From the NCBI RefSeq assembly GCF_000717055.1, contig NZ_JNXI01000002.1, positions 504,188-568,187 of the forward strand: a stretch of DNA of 64,000 bases, written 5' to 3'. The notes under the pieces were generated by a model that was not told where the DNA came from, made no database searches, and saw only the letters and a list, made by a program, of their open reading frames with translations. Position numbers and translations under genes: made by a program. This document shows positions 1 through 8,301 of this stretch, piece after piece. This DNA comes from Streptomyces iakyrus (GTDB taxonomy: Bacteria; Actinomycetota; Actinomycetes; Streptomycetales; Streptomycetaceae). Position 1 is the stretch's first letter, and each line of letters opens with the position of its first letter.

Positions 1-58
1 ACCAGGTGATAGACACAGCGGGATCACAGTTCCTGTCCGCCAGCAGGAAGGTTTCCCC

Positions 59-1465
59 ATGACCGCATCCGGTCACTCCGCGACACGACGTCAGATGCTC
101 GCCGGAACGGGCGCCCTGGGCCTCGGGATCGCGTTCTCCGGTGCCCTGTCCGAACTCTTCGCCGGCACCGCGTCCGCACAGGGCCTCGGCCGCACCGGCT
201 ACGGCCCGCTCGTCCCCGACCCGAAGGGCGTCCTGGACCTGCCGGAAGGTTTCCGCTACCGGATCCTCTCCCGCGAGGGGGACGAACTCCGGTCCGGAGA
301 GGGCCGGGTGCCCTCCAACCACGACGGCATGGCGGCCTTCGGAGGCAGAGGCGGCCGGGTCCACCTGGTCCGCAACCACGAGAACCGCGCCGACGGCAAG
401 GTCCCGGTCCCGGCCGTCGAGGGCCTCACCTACGACCCGGCCGGCAAGGGCGGCTGTACGGCCCTGACGGTGGACTCCCACAACCGGGTCCTGTCGGAAC
501 GCGTCGCGATCGCCGGTACGGCGGTGAACTGCGCGGGCGGCCCCACCCCTTGGGACACCTGGCTGACCTGTGAGGAGACCGAGGACAAGGCCGGGACCAA
601 CGGCTACACCAAGGACCACGGCTTCATCTTCGAGGTCGACCCGGCCGACCCGCACCGCACCGGGGCCGTGCCGCTGACCGCGATGGGCCGCTTCGCACAC
701 GAGGCGATCGCGGTCGACCCGCGGCGGGGCGTGGTCTACGAGACCGAGGACGCCTTCGAGAAGCCCTTCGGCCTCTTCTACCGCTTCCTCCCGGACCGGC
801 CGCTGGGCGGCAGGGGTTCGCTGCGCGCGGGGGGCCGGCTCCAGGCCATGCGCGTGCCCGGGGTGCCGGACCTGTCCTCCATCCAGGACGTCGGCGCCGA
901 GTTCGACAAAATCGAGTGGGCCGACGTCCCGGACCCGCAGGCCGCGCAGACGCCGATCCGGTTCCAGGACTTCGGCCGCAAGGGCATCACGCACGCGCAG
1001 AAGCTGGAGGGCTGCTACTGGGGCGGCCGTTCGGTGTACTTCGTGTCCTCCTTCGCCCGCCGGTCGGACGGTTCGGCCGCCGACCACTTCGGGCAGGTCT
1101 GGCGCTACGACCCGGAGCGCCGCCGGCTCACCCTGGTCATCGTCTTCGGCCCGGCCACCGATGTGCAGCTGCCGGGCGAGTCGCCGGACAACATCTGCCT
1201 GGCGCCGAGCGGCGGTCTCATGGTCTGCGAGGACGGCGAAGGCGCCCAGCACGTCTACGGGGTCACCCGGCGCGGCGAGGTCTACGCGATGGCGCGCAAC
1301 CGGCAGGCGATCACATCAGCCGCTGACGCGGCGGGCGGCACCGAGCAGCAGCCCGAGTGGGGTGAGTTCGCCGGGGTGACCTTCTCCCCGGACGGCGACA
1401 CGATGTATGTCAACTGCTACCGGCCCGGCACCACGTTCGCGGTGACGGGCCCCTGGCGCCGCTAG
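59..1465 (+). CDS. Tat-exported PhoX-like (DUF839) protein
   Basis: The 468-residue protein opens with a twin-arginine signal: Arg10-Arg11 followed by QMLAG, a hydrophobic stretch, and an ASA cleavage site near residue 40. The remainder matches the PhoX/DUF839 family, whose characterised members are secreted Ca2+/iron alkaline phosphatases with a beta-propeller fold; family-type segments seen are NHDGMAAF, LVRNHE, CAGGPTPWDTWLTCEE and SPDNICLAP. An extracellular role in releasing phosphate from organic phosphates is inferred from the family. The start is supported by AGGAAGG a few bases upstream. The next gene encodes a broken polyphosphate kinase, so a phosphate theme is possible but unproven. 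Many Streptomyces DUF839 proteins have no demonstrated substrate, so PhoX activity itself is uncertain. Confidence 0.85.
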   Translation: MTASGHSATRRQMLAGTGALGLGIAFSGALSELFAGTASAQGLGRTGYGPLVPDPKGVLDLPEGFRYRILSREGDELRSGEGRVPSNHDGMAAFGGRGGRVHLVRNHENRADGKVPVPAVEGLTYDPAGKGGCTALTVDSHNRVLSERVAIAGTAVNCAGGPTPWDTWLTCEETEDKAGTNGYTKDHGFIFEVDPADPHRTGAVPLTAMGRFAHEAIAVDPRRGVVYETEDAFEKPFGLFYRFLPDRPLGGRGSLRAGGRLQAMRVPGVPDLSSIQDVGAEFDKIEWADVPDPQAAQTPIRFQDFGRKGITHAQKLEGCYWGGRSVYFVSSFARRSDGSAADHFGQVWRYDPERRRLTLVIVFGPATDVQLPGESPDNICLAPSGGLMVCEDGEGAQHVYGVTRRGEVYAMARNRQAITSAADAAGGTEQQPEWGEFAGVTFSPDGDTMYVNCYRPGTTFAVTGPWRR

Positions 1466-1552
1466 CCGGCGCTCCGCCCGGCCGGGGCGGCGGGTGCGAA
1501 GCCCGGCGCCCCGCCCGGACCGTCGAGGCACTCACCCGCGAAGGGGGCCCCG

Positions 1553-2447
1553 GTGACCCACAAGGACAGCACCTCGCTGCGGGAGCGGCTGCGCCTGCCC
1601 ACCGGTGAGCCGGTCGACCTGGCCCGGCACGACGCCGCCGGCACCCCCGCCGGCCCGCACGGCAAGGCGGCGGGCAAGGCCGCCACGGCCCGGACCGGCG
1701 AGCGCCTCGCCGTCCTCCAGGAACGGCTGTGGGCGGCCAGCACCAAGGGCGACCGGCGCCGCGTGCTGCTGGTGCTGCAGGGCATGGACACCAGCGGCAA
1801 GGGCGGCACGGTCAAGCACGTCATCGGCCTGCTCAACCCCTCCGGCTGCCGTATCACGGCGTTCAGGGCGCCCACCGCCGAGGAGCGCTCCCACCCCTTC
1901 CTGTGGCGGGTCGAGCAGGCGCTCCCGATCCGCGGCGAACTGGGCATCTTCGACCGCTCCCTCCCCCGCTCTCGACTTCGCTCGAGCGGGCGGTGCCCCC
2001 ATCGAGGACGTGCTGATCACCCGTGTCCGGGAGCTCGCGCCCGCCCCCGAGATCGCCCGGCGCTACGAGCAGATCAACCGCTTCGAGCGCTCCCTCGCCG
2101 ACGACGGCACGACCCTGATCAAGTGCTTCTTGCACCTGTCCTCCGAGGAGCAGCGCCGCCGGCTGCTCAAGCGCCTCGACAAGCCGGAGAAGCGCTGGAA
2201 GTTCGCCGCGTCCGACATCGACGACCGCGCCCTGTGGCCGGCGTTCCAGGAGGCCTACGAGATCGCCCTGGAGCGCTGCGGCACCTCGTACGCACCCTGG
2301 TACCTGATCCCGGCCGACCACAAGTGGTACCGCAACTGGGCGGTCAGCACGCTGCTCCTGGAGCACTTCGAGGAGCTGGATCCGCGGTACCCGAAGGCCG
2401 ACTTCGACGTGGCCGAGTGCCGGAAGCGGCTGCTGGAGCGGCCCTGA
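1553..2447 (+). pseudogene. ppk2: Polyphosphate kinase 2, disrupted by a repeat insertion
   Basis: PPK2 enzymes transfer phosphate between polyphosphate and nucleotides. The first 136 codons (GTG start at 1553) carry the Walker A motif [10 protein letters not shown] at residues 77-86 and reach GIFDRS, the start of the Walker B segment. In intact homologues this continues as HYEDVLI. Here 43 bases of repeat DNA (1961-2003) stand where about 6 bases for His-Tyr would be, a net gain of 37 bases, so the rest ([13 protein letters not shown] through [13 protein letters not shown] to the end) lies in another frame from 2004 to 2447. The C-terminal half is otherwise well preserved, suggesting a recent event. 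Upstream translation runs on past the insertion in the wrong frame, so a functional kinase is not expected. Confidence 0.88.
1961..2003 (-). repeat. Short R1-family repeat fragment inside ppk2
   Basis: The 43 bases read, on the minus strand, as a G-rich arm, the core GCTCGAGCGAAG followed by TCGAGAGC, and a GGGGGAG arm. The same core and arms occur at the end of both large R1 copies (about 44022-44072 and 53146-53195), with a few substitutions. It is imperfectly palindromic. It sits exactly between the FDRS and EDVL codons of ppk2 and destroys the frame. No clear target duplication is visible. Confidence 0.82.
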
Positions 2448-2515
2448 TCGACCCGCCCGGTCTGTGGAGCGAACCGTCCGACACTGAAGCCGGCGGACGG
2501 GGGTACTCGGCGGCC

Positions 2516-4033
2516 ATGAGCGAGAAGCAGCAGGTCAGCAGCTCGTACTGGCTGGAGACGGCACCGGACGGCCGCCACCCCGCCCTCACGGAGGACGTGG
2601 AGGTCGACGTGGCGGTGATCGGCGCGGGGATCGCCGGACTGTCCACGGCGTGGGAGCTGACGCGGGCCGGGCGGAGCGTGGCCGTACTGGAGGCCGGACG
2701 GGTCGCGGCCGGCGTCACCGGGCACACCACCGCCAAGGTCACCGCCCTGCACACGCTCGTCTACGACAAGCTGCGGCGCACCCGCGGCCCCGAGGGCGCG
2801 CGGCTGTACGCGCGGTCGCAGTCGGAGGCGATCGAGCACGCGGCCCGGATCGCCCGGGAGCTGGGCGTGGACTGCGAGTGGGAGACCCGGAGCGCCTACA
2901 CCTACGCCGTCGACGAGAGCCGCGTGGAGGAGCTGCGCGCCGAGGCACGGGCCGCGGCCGAGGCCGGGCTGCCCGCCTCGTTCGTCACGGAGACCGGGCT
3001 GCCCTTCGAGGTGGCGGGCGCCGTCGAGGTCACCGGGCAGGCCCAGTTCCACCCCCGCAAGTACCTGCTGGCCCTCGCCGCCGACCTGGTCGAACGCGGC
3101 GGGCACATCTACGAGGACACCACCGTCCTCGGCCTGGACGAGGGCGAGCCGTGCAGGCTGTCGACCACGACCGGGGCGACGGTCCGGGCCCGGGACGTCG
3201 TCGTCGCGACGCACTACCCGATCTTCGACCGGGCCCTGCTCTTCGCCCGCCTCTCCACGCGCCGCGAGCTGGTCGTCGCCGGGACGATCCCGGCGGACCG
3301 GGACCCGGACGGCATGTTCATCACGCCCGACGAGGACACCCGCTCGGTGCGCACCGCACCCCACGAGGGCGACCGGCGGCTGCTCATCGTCACTGGTGAG
3401 CACTTCACTCCGGGCACGAGCGACCCGCGGGCCCGTTTCGAGCGCCTCACCGCCTGGGCCACCGGCCACTTCCCGGACCTGGAGGTCACCCACCGGTGGG
3501 CCACCCAGGACACCGAGCCCACGGACACCGTGCCGATGGTCGGCCCGCTGCACCCGGGCACCCGGCACGCCTACGTGGCCACCGGCTTCGGCGGCTGGGG
3601 CATGACCGGCGGCATCATGGCGGGCCGGCTGCTGAGCGCGCAGATCACGGGCGAGCAGTGCGAGTGGAGCGGGCTGTACGACCCGCGCCGCGTGAAGCCC
3701 GCACTGCGGGAGGCGCCGACGTTCCTCAAGACGCAGGCCAAGGTCGCCGGACACTTCGTGGGCGACCGGCTGCGGCCCTCCCCGCCCGTGGAGTCCCTGC
3801 CGCCCGGCGAGGGCGCGGTCGTCCGGGCCGACGGCCACCGGGTCGCGGTGTACCGGGACGACGACGGCGGACTGCACGCCGTCTCCGCCCGCTGCACCCA
3901 CCTGGGCTGCCTGGTCGACTTCAACGCCGCCGAACGCGCCTGGGAGTGCCCCTGCCACGGCTCCCGTTTCGACACGGACGGCAAGGTGATCCAGGGCCCG
4001 GCGACCAAGCCCCTGGAACAGCGGGACCTGTGA
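2516..4033 (+). CDS. FAD-dependent oxidoreductase with C-terminal Rieske domain
   Basis: This 505-residue cytosolic protein has a DAO-type FAD fold with the dinucleotide-binding motif [10 protein letters not shown] at about residues 34-43 and the second FAD segment ([27 protein letters not shown]) in the C-terminal third of that domain. A Rieske [2Fe-2S] domain follows, with CTHLGC at residue 460 and CPCHG at residue 478, supplying two Cys and two His ligands. DAO-Rieske fusions are common in actinobacteria; the substrate is unknown. The ATG at 2516 was chosen because the family starts just before the YWLET segment. The reading frame is open further upstream, but that stretch is the frame-shifted ppk2 DNA. 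No clear operon partner is seen. Confidence 0.87.
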   Translation: MSEKQQVSSSYWLETAPDGRHPALTEDVEVDVAVIGAGIAGLSTAWELTRAGRSVAVLEAGRVAAGVTGHTTAKVTALHTLVYDKLRRTRGPEGARLYARSQSEAIEHAARIARELGVDCEWETRSAYTYAVDESRVEELRAEARAAAEAGLPASFVTETGLPFEVAGAVEVTGQAQFHPRKYLLALAADLVERGGHIYEDTTVLGLDEGEPCRLSTTTGATVRARDVVVATHYPIFDRALLFARLSTRRELVVAGTIPADRDPDGMFITPDEDTRSVRTAPHEGDRRLLIVTGEHFTPGTSDPRARFERLTAWATGHFPDLEVTHRWATQDTEPTDTVPMVGPLHPGTRHAYVATGFGGWGMTGGIMAGRLLSAQITGEQCEWSGLYDPRRVKPALREAPTFLKTQAKVAGHFVGDRLRPSPPVESLPPGEGAVVRADGHRVAVYRDDDGGLHAVSARCTHLGCLVDFNAAERAWECPCHGSRFDTDGKVIQGPATKPLEQRDL

Positions 4034-4061
4034 GGGCCCGCCCCGGGCCTACGCTGGACGT

Positions 4062-4241
4062 ATGAGCGAGGACGACTACTGCCTGATCGACGCGACCAGG
4101 CCGCCCCTTGCGGACGGTCCGCCGTACGCGGAGTGCGTGCTGTGCCGGGAGCCGACGGAGCACCCCGAGTCGTACAAGGGCATCACGCTCTGCCCCGCCT
4201 GCGAATGGCAGGAGGCACAGCGCACCGCCTGCTCAGGGTGA
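4062..4241 (+). CDS. Small zinc-ribbon-like protein (59 aa)
   Basis: A short ORF starting ATGAGCGAGGAC encodes 59 residues with two CxxC pairs, CVLC at 25-28 and CPAC at 44-47, separated by 15 residues, plus extra Cys at 7 and 57. This spacing is typical of a small zinc ribbon, so structural zinc binding is inferred. There is no clear ribosome binding site; TACGCT lies just upstream of the ATG, so a leaderless transcript is possible. Its 3' end overlaps by 9 bases the convergent ABC pseudogene. The codon use and acidic N-terminus look like a real Streptomyces gene, but the function is unknown and no family name can be given. Confidence 0.6.
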   Translation: MSEDDYCLIDATRPPLADGPPYAECVLCREPTEHPESYKGITLCPACEWQEAQRTACSG

Positions 4242-4626
4242 TCTGCGGGAGGCCAGCGCTCCGGCCAGGGCCAGCGCCGCGGCCGTGACCAGCGCCGCCC
4301 CGGCCAGGGGCAGCAACGGCAGCGGCACCTCGCCCTGCCGCGAGCCGGTCACCAGGCCCTGCACGGCCGCCTGGGCGGGTGAGCCGGTGGCGACCAGGGA
4401 CAGCAGCGCCGCGAGCAGCAGGGCGAGGACGGCCGGTGACGCGGCCCTCGCTGGGGGCGTCGATGCCGGCGAGCAGCCGCAGCAGGGTGGACTTGCCGCT
4501 GCCGTTGGCGCCCTCGATGCGGACGAGCCGGCCCGGAGCCACCGCCAGGTCCACACCGCGCAGCACCCAGCGGCCTCGCAGGCCGTAACGGCGGCCCGCG
4601 TTCCGCAGGCACAGGTCGGGTCGCAT
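4233..4626 (-). pseudogene. Deletion-fused remnant: ABC ATPase N-terminus joined to permease C-terminus
   Basis: From the ATG at 4626 the minus strand reads a normal ABC ATPase N-terminus: [15 protein letters not shown], Walker [18 protein letters not shown], then [10 protein letters not shown]. At about 4430 this homology stops. In another frame the sequence becomes a hydrophobic protein end ([17 protein letters not shown], then [22 protein letters not shown]) typical of the last membrane helices of the partner permease, ending at TGA 4235-4233. The Q-loop, signature and Walker B of the ATPase and most of the permease are missing. The simplest reading is one deletion from inside the ATPase gene to near the end of the adjacent permease gene, joined out of frame. 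No functional transporter can result. Confidence 0.78.
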
Positions 4627-4668
4627 GCGGCCATCCTGCACGATCTTCCGGCTGGCACACTGGGATTC

Positions 4669-5433
4669 GTGAGTGAAGACCCGACGACGCCCGTGAGCGA
4701 CAGTCCCTTCCGGTCCGAGCCTTCGGCGCGCGACGAGGCGCCTCAGTTCGTGCTGCCACTCGTCGTGCGGATCGAGAAGGCGGAGCCGCCGGCGCGCACG
4801 GACGCGCTGGAGACGGCCGCGCGGGCCGTGCTGACGATCCTGGCCGACGAGCGGTCGGCCGGTGCGGGCGAGTGGGCCGGGGCGATGCGGGACTGGCAGG
4901 ACGCCCGGATCCGCAAGGTGGTGCGGCGGGCGCGCGGGGCCGAGTGGCGGCGGGCCGAGGCGCTGCCCGGCATCACGGTCACCGGCAAGTCGGCCGAGGT
5001 GCGGGTCTTCCCGCCCGTCCCGCTGGACGGCTGGCCCAAGGACCTGGCCAGGCTCCAGGTGTCCGGCACCGACCTGGACGACCCGGAGCCGCCGGTGGAC
5101 GCGGACCCGGCCGCCCCCGTGCTGTGGCTGAACCCGGACCTCGGCATGTCGGCCGGCAAGGCGATGGCCCAGGCGGGCCACGCCGCCCAGCTCGCCTGGT
5201 GGGAGCTGTCCGACGAGGAGCGGGCCGCCTGGCACGACGCGGGCTTCCCGCTCGCCGTCCGCACCGCCGACCCGGCGCGCTGGTCCGGAGTCACGGGCGC
5301 CGGGCTGCCGTTGGTGCGCGACGCGGGCTTCACGGAGATCGCGCCCGGCTCGTGCACGGTGGTCGCGGACCACCCGGCGCTGCGCCGGGAGCCGCACGGG
5401 CCCGGCCGCGCGGCGTCCACCCGTTCGGAGTAG
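4669..5433 (+). CDS. Peptidyl-tRNA hydrolase, PTH2 family
   Basis: The 254-residue product contains the PTH2-type segment [25 protein letters not shown] in its middle and [18 protein letters not shown] near the end. PTH2 enzymes cleave peptidyl-tRNA to recycle tRNA; the family is best known from archaea and eukaryotes, but actinobacteria carry a version with a long N-terminal extension like this one. The GTG at 4669 (VSEDPTTP) is chosen because the frame upstream runs through the antisense ABC remnant. No strong Shine-Dalgarno is visible. Whether this protein is a true hydrolase or only shares the fold is not settled; a canonical Pth would be expected elsewhere in the genome. Confidence 0.75.
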   Translation: MSEDPTTPVSDSPFRSEPSARDEAPQFVLPLVVRIEKAEPPARTDALETAARAVLTILADERSAGAGEWAGAMRDWQDARIRKVVRRARGAEWRRAEALPGITVTGKSAEVRVFPPVPLDGWPKDLARLQVSGTDLDDPEPPVDADPAAPVLWLNPDLGMSAGKAMAQAGHAAQLAWWELSDEERAAWHDAGFPLAVRTADPARWSGVTGAGLPLVRDAGFTEIAPGSCTVVADHPALRREPHGPGRAASTRSE

Positions 5434-5503
5434 CCGCAGGCGCGCCGGTCCCGGACGAATGCTCCAGTGGGGTTACCAGCCGAACCGACCCCCGGAGGCA
5501 GCC

Positions 5504-5965
5504 ATGACCAGCGCCGCGCCCCCTCCCCCCGCCCCGCCGGCCCCCGATGACCGGACGCCCGGCGGCTCCGGCCCGGGCGGTTCCGGCGACCCGCTGGCGG
5601 CCGGGGGGCTCGCTCTCGGCGGCATCCTGATGGTCGTCTACGGCCTGTTCGCGGTGCTCCAGGGCATTGCGGCGATCGCCGGCGACGAGGTGTACACGAG
5701 CTTCGGCCAGTACTCGTTCGAGTTCGACCTGACCGCGTGGGGCTGGATCCACGTGATCGTCGGCGCGCTCGTGGTGGCGGCCGGGCTCGGCCTGTTCACC
5801 GGGGCCGCCTGGGCGCGGGTGGTGAGCGCGGTCGTCGTCGGCCTGGCGCTGATCGCGAACTTCCTCTGGCTGCCGTACCAGCCGTTCTGGTCGATCATCA
5901 TGATCGTGACCGGTCTGTTCGTCCTCTGGTCGGTGTTCAACTACCGCCCGGCCCGCCCGATGTAG
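5504..5965 (+). CDS. Four-helix membrane protein (DUF7144-like)
   Basis: The 153-residue protein begins with a Pro/Gly/Ala-rich cytosolic tail of about 35 residues and then has four predicted membrane helices: LALGGILMVVYGLFAVLQGI, IHVIVGALVVAAGLGLFTG, WARVVSAVVVGLALIANFL and SIIMIVTGLFVLWSVFN. This is the usual architecture of a small actinobacterial membrane family often labelled DUF7144. The ATG at 5504 follows GGAGG at 5494-5498; an earlier in-frame ATG at 5459 lacks this. The product ends 16 bases before the convergent K+ channel-like gene. The function is unknown. Confidence 0.7.
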   Translation: MTSAAPPPPAPPAPDDRTPGGSGPGGSGDPLAAGGLALGGILMVVYGLFAVLQGIAAIAGDEVYTSFGQYSFEFDLTAWGWIHVIVGALVVAAGLGLFTGAAWARVVSAVVVGLALIANFLWLPYQPFWSIIMIVTGLFVLWSVFNYRPARPM

Positions 5966-5980
5966 GGCACGCCTCCTCGG

Positions 5981-6553
5981 TCAGGGCGGCGGCGGGCGCC
6001 TCTCGCGCTCCGCGACCACCGCGTGCATCCGCCGGGACAGCGCGGTGGCCGCCGCCGTGAGGAAGACGAACGTGTACAGGATCTGGGCGACTGCCACCAG
6101 CCGGGCCTCCTGCCCGCGCGGGGCGATGTCGCCGTAGCCGACGGTCGCGAGGGTGACGACGGTGAAGTACAGCGCGTCGACCCGGGTGCGCAGGCCGGTG
6201 AACTGTCCCGGCTGCTGCGCGAGGGCGTAGTACCCGGACGAGAAGACCAGCACGGCCAGGCACATCAGCAGCGAGATCATGATGCCCGACCGGGCCTGCG
6301 GCTTCTCCAGCACGATGTCGCGCACATGGCGCAGCAGCAGCGCGGCCACGAGCGCCAGGCACAGCACGAACAGCGGCCAGCCCAGCCACGGGCGGTCGGC
6401 GCCGAGGCGCTCCAGCGGCAACAGGAAGTAGGCCGTGACGCCTGCCACGAGCAGGGCCCCGGCCACGATCCGCAACCGGCGGACGGCGGCGGCCCGGGAT
6501 TCCGGTTCCCGCTTCCGCGCGGCGCGGTGGGGCTGCTCGCTGCCTCCGGACAT
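5981..6553 (-). CDS. Ion channel-like protein with K+ selectivity filter
   Basis: This 190-residue membrane protein has helices at about 30-46, 59-75, 91-112 and 153-172. Between the last two lies the pore loop [18 protein letters not shown], with the K+ selectivity filter TVGYGD at residues 137-142. It therefore resembles the two-helix pore module of bacterial K+ channels (Ion_trans_2 family) with two extra N-terminal helices. No cytosolic RCK/TrkA domain is present. It likely mediates passive K+ flux across the cytoplasmic membrane. The start ATG at 6553 gives [10 protein letters not shown]; the basic N-terminal tail is unusual only in length. Confidence 0.82.
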   Translation of the reverse strand: MSGGSEQPHRAARKREPESRAAAVRRLRIVAGALLVAGVTAYFLLPLERLGADRPWLGWPLFVLCLALVAALLLRHVRDIVLEKPQARSGIMISLLMCLAVLVFSSGYYALAQQPGQFTGLRTRVDALYFTVVTLATVGYGDIAPRGQEARLVAVAQILYTFVFLTAAATALSRRMHAVVAERERRPPPP

Positions 6554-6733
6554 AGGACCGGTCTACGGCGTCTCGGGGCGGGACGCGACCCGTGCGCCTC
6601 CGTCGGTGGCGACGGGCGCGGGGCCCCGAACCTCAAATGTTGCTCTGAAGGAGGGCGGCATGCGGTTCGGGGGCGGGCGGCTGGGCCATACCCCCCTCAC
6701 GTTCGAGCAACGGGCCGGGTGGAGGAGGGGACG

Positions 6734-8272
6734 ATGGAGCGACTGGGGACGGGCATCGGGTGGCGGCCGGAGATCGCGGACGCCGTGGAGCGGATGCCGG
6801 GGATCGACTGGGTCGAGGCGGTGGCCGAGAACGTCTGCCCCGGGCACCTGCCCGACTCGCTGCGGCGGCTGCGCGAGGGCGGGGTCACCGTGGTGCCGCA
6901 CGGCGTGTCGCTCGGCCTCGGGGGCGCGGACCGGCCCGACGCGGGCCGGCTGACCGCACTGGCCGAGCGCGCCGAGGCGCTGGGCTCCCCGCTGGTCACC
7001 GAGCACATCGCGTTCGTTCGGGCGGGCGGTCCGCTGACGGCCTCCCCGCACCTGGAGGCCGGCCACCTGCTGCCCGTCCCCCGCACCCGGGACGCCCTGG
7101 ACGTCCTGTGCGAGAACGTACGCATCGCGCAGGACGCGCTGCCGGTGCCGCTGGCCGTGGAGAACATCGCCGCGCTGATCGGCTGGCCGGGCGAGGAGAT
7201 GACGGAGGGCCAGTTCCTGTACGAGCTCGCCGACCGCACGGGCGTCCGTCTCCTCATCGACGTGGCCAACCTGCACACCAACCACGTCAACCGCGGCGAA
7301 GGCCCCTCCAAGGCCCTCGCCGAGCTGCCCCTGGAGGCCATCGCCTACGTCCACGTCGCCGGCGGCTTCGAGCGCGACGGCGTCTGGCACGACAGCCACG
7401 CCCACCCGGTCCCCCGGCCGGTCCTCGACATCCTCACCGACCTCGCCTCCCGCGTCAGCCCGCCGGGCGTCCTGCTGGAACGGGACGAGAACTTCCCGGC
7501 ACCGGCGGAGCTGGAGCACGAGCTGAGCACGATCCGCCGGGCGCTGGAGGCGGGCGCCGTCGAACGCGTGAAGGCGGAACTGCGTGCGGCGGCCGGAACA
7601 GGGCCCGGCCGCCGGGGCGATGAACTGTTCGCGGCCGCCGGGGCCGGACGGCGGGAAGCGGCCGGGGGCGGCGGCGGAGAGCTGCTCGTGGAGGCCGGCG
7701 CCGCGCGGCAGGAGGGTGCCCGGAGCGTCACCGGCGGGCCCGGGACCGGGGCGGTACGGCGGGGCGATGAGACCGGGGCGGTGCGGCGGGGCGATGAGAC
7801 CGGGGCGGCCGGGGCGACACGGGGCGCCTTCGGCCGGCCCCACCAAGAGGAGGTCGACGGCGCCCGGCAGCGGCTCGCGCTGGCACAGGCGGCGCTGCTG
7901 TCGGCGCTGGTCGCGGGGACGCCCGTGCCCGAGGGGTTCGACCGGGTGCGGATCGGCGTACAGGCGAGGGCGCTCGCCGCGAAGCGGGCGGACGTCGTGG
8001 CCAAGGTCGCGCCCGAGCTGCCGGTGATCCTCGGCGACGGGTACCGCACGGCGTTCCTCGGCTACGCCCAGACCCACCCCATGACCTCCGGGTACCGGCG
8101 TGACGCCCTGACCTTCGCCGAGCACCTGCTGTCCACCGGGCGCCCCGGGGACACGGGGGCACGGCGGGAGCTGCGGGATTGGTGGCTGGACCGGTCGGGC
8201 CCGGCGCCGCGCTCCTCGCGGCCTGCCCACCGGCTCGCCCGCGCCACGCGCCGGGTGCTGTCGCGGCGGTGA
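6734..8272 (+). CDS. MNIO (DUF692) enzyme fused to a DUF2063/BufC-like partner domain
   Basis: Residues 1 to about 280 form a DUF692 TIM barrel of the multinuclear non-heme iron oxidative enzyme (MNIO) family. Likely metal ligands are visible in [46 protein letters not shown] and HDSHAHPV. Characterised MNIOs modify Cys or other residues of ribosomal peptides and need a partner protein. After a low-complexity linker (about 295-370, with a 27-bp tandem repeat) comes a helical domain: [54 protein letters not shown]. This resembles the N-terminal DUF2063/HvfC/BufC partner domain, so enzyme and partner appear fused. The start ATG follows GGAGGAGGGG. The substrate is not evident; a TIGR04222-type gene lies about 4.8 kb downstream. 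Confidence 0.8.
   Translation: MERLGTGIGWRPEIADAVERMPGIDWVEAVAENVCPGHLPDSLRRLREGGVTVVPHGVSLGLGGADRPDAGRLTALAERAEALGSPLVTEHIAFVRAGGPLTASPHLEAGHLLPVPRTRDALDVLCENVRIAQDALPVPLAVENIAALIGWPGEEMTEGQFLYELADRTGVRLLIDVANLHTNHVNRGEGPSKALAELPLEAIAYVHVAGGFERDGVWHDSHAHPVPRPVLDILTDLASRVSPPGVLLERDENFPAPAELEHELSTIRRALEAGAVERVKAELRAAAGTGPGRRGDELFAAAGAGRREAAGGGGGELLVEAGAARQEGARSVTGGPGTGAVRRGDETGAVRRGDETGAAGATRGAFGRPHQEEVDGARQRLALAQAALLSALVAGTPVPEGFDRVRIGVQARALAAKRADVVAKVAPELPVILGDGYRTAFLGYAQTHPMTSGYRRDALTFAEHLLSTGRPGDTGARRELRDWWLDRSGPAPRSSRPAHRLARATRRVLSRR
7748..7801 (+). repeat. 27-bp tandem repeat in the MNIO linker
   Basis: Two adjacent 27-base units (7748-7774 and 7775-7801), differing at one base, encode GAVRRGDET twice, and a third partial unit follows. 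The unit length is a multiple of three, so copy number can change without shifting frame. It lies in the flexible linker between the MNIO barrel and the C-terminal partner-like domain. Confidence 0.9.
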
Positions 8273-8301
8273 GGGGTGAGGTGCCCCGGGCCCCTCACCC
8301 C
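8273..8301. terminator. Bidirectional hairpin between convergent genes
   Basis: GGGGTGAG (8273-8280) pairs with CTCACCCC (8294-8301) across a GC-rich loop. It overlaps the stop of the minus-strand permease and directly follows the stop of the MNIO gene, as expected for a shared terminator of two convergent genes. No U-tract is present, which is usual in Streptomyces. Confidence 0.55.

Noticed and set aside
6660..6953. A possible small peptide starting [15 protein letters not shown] before the MNIO gene, with GGAGGG upstream
   Set aside because: It would be tempting as a precursor peptide, but it runs deep into the MNIO gene in another frame, has no Cys-rich core in its upstream part and no stop before the MNIO start. 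Conservation data would be needed.
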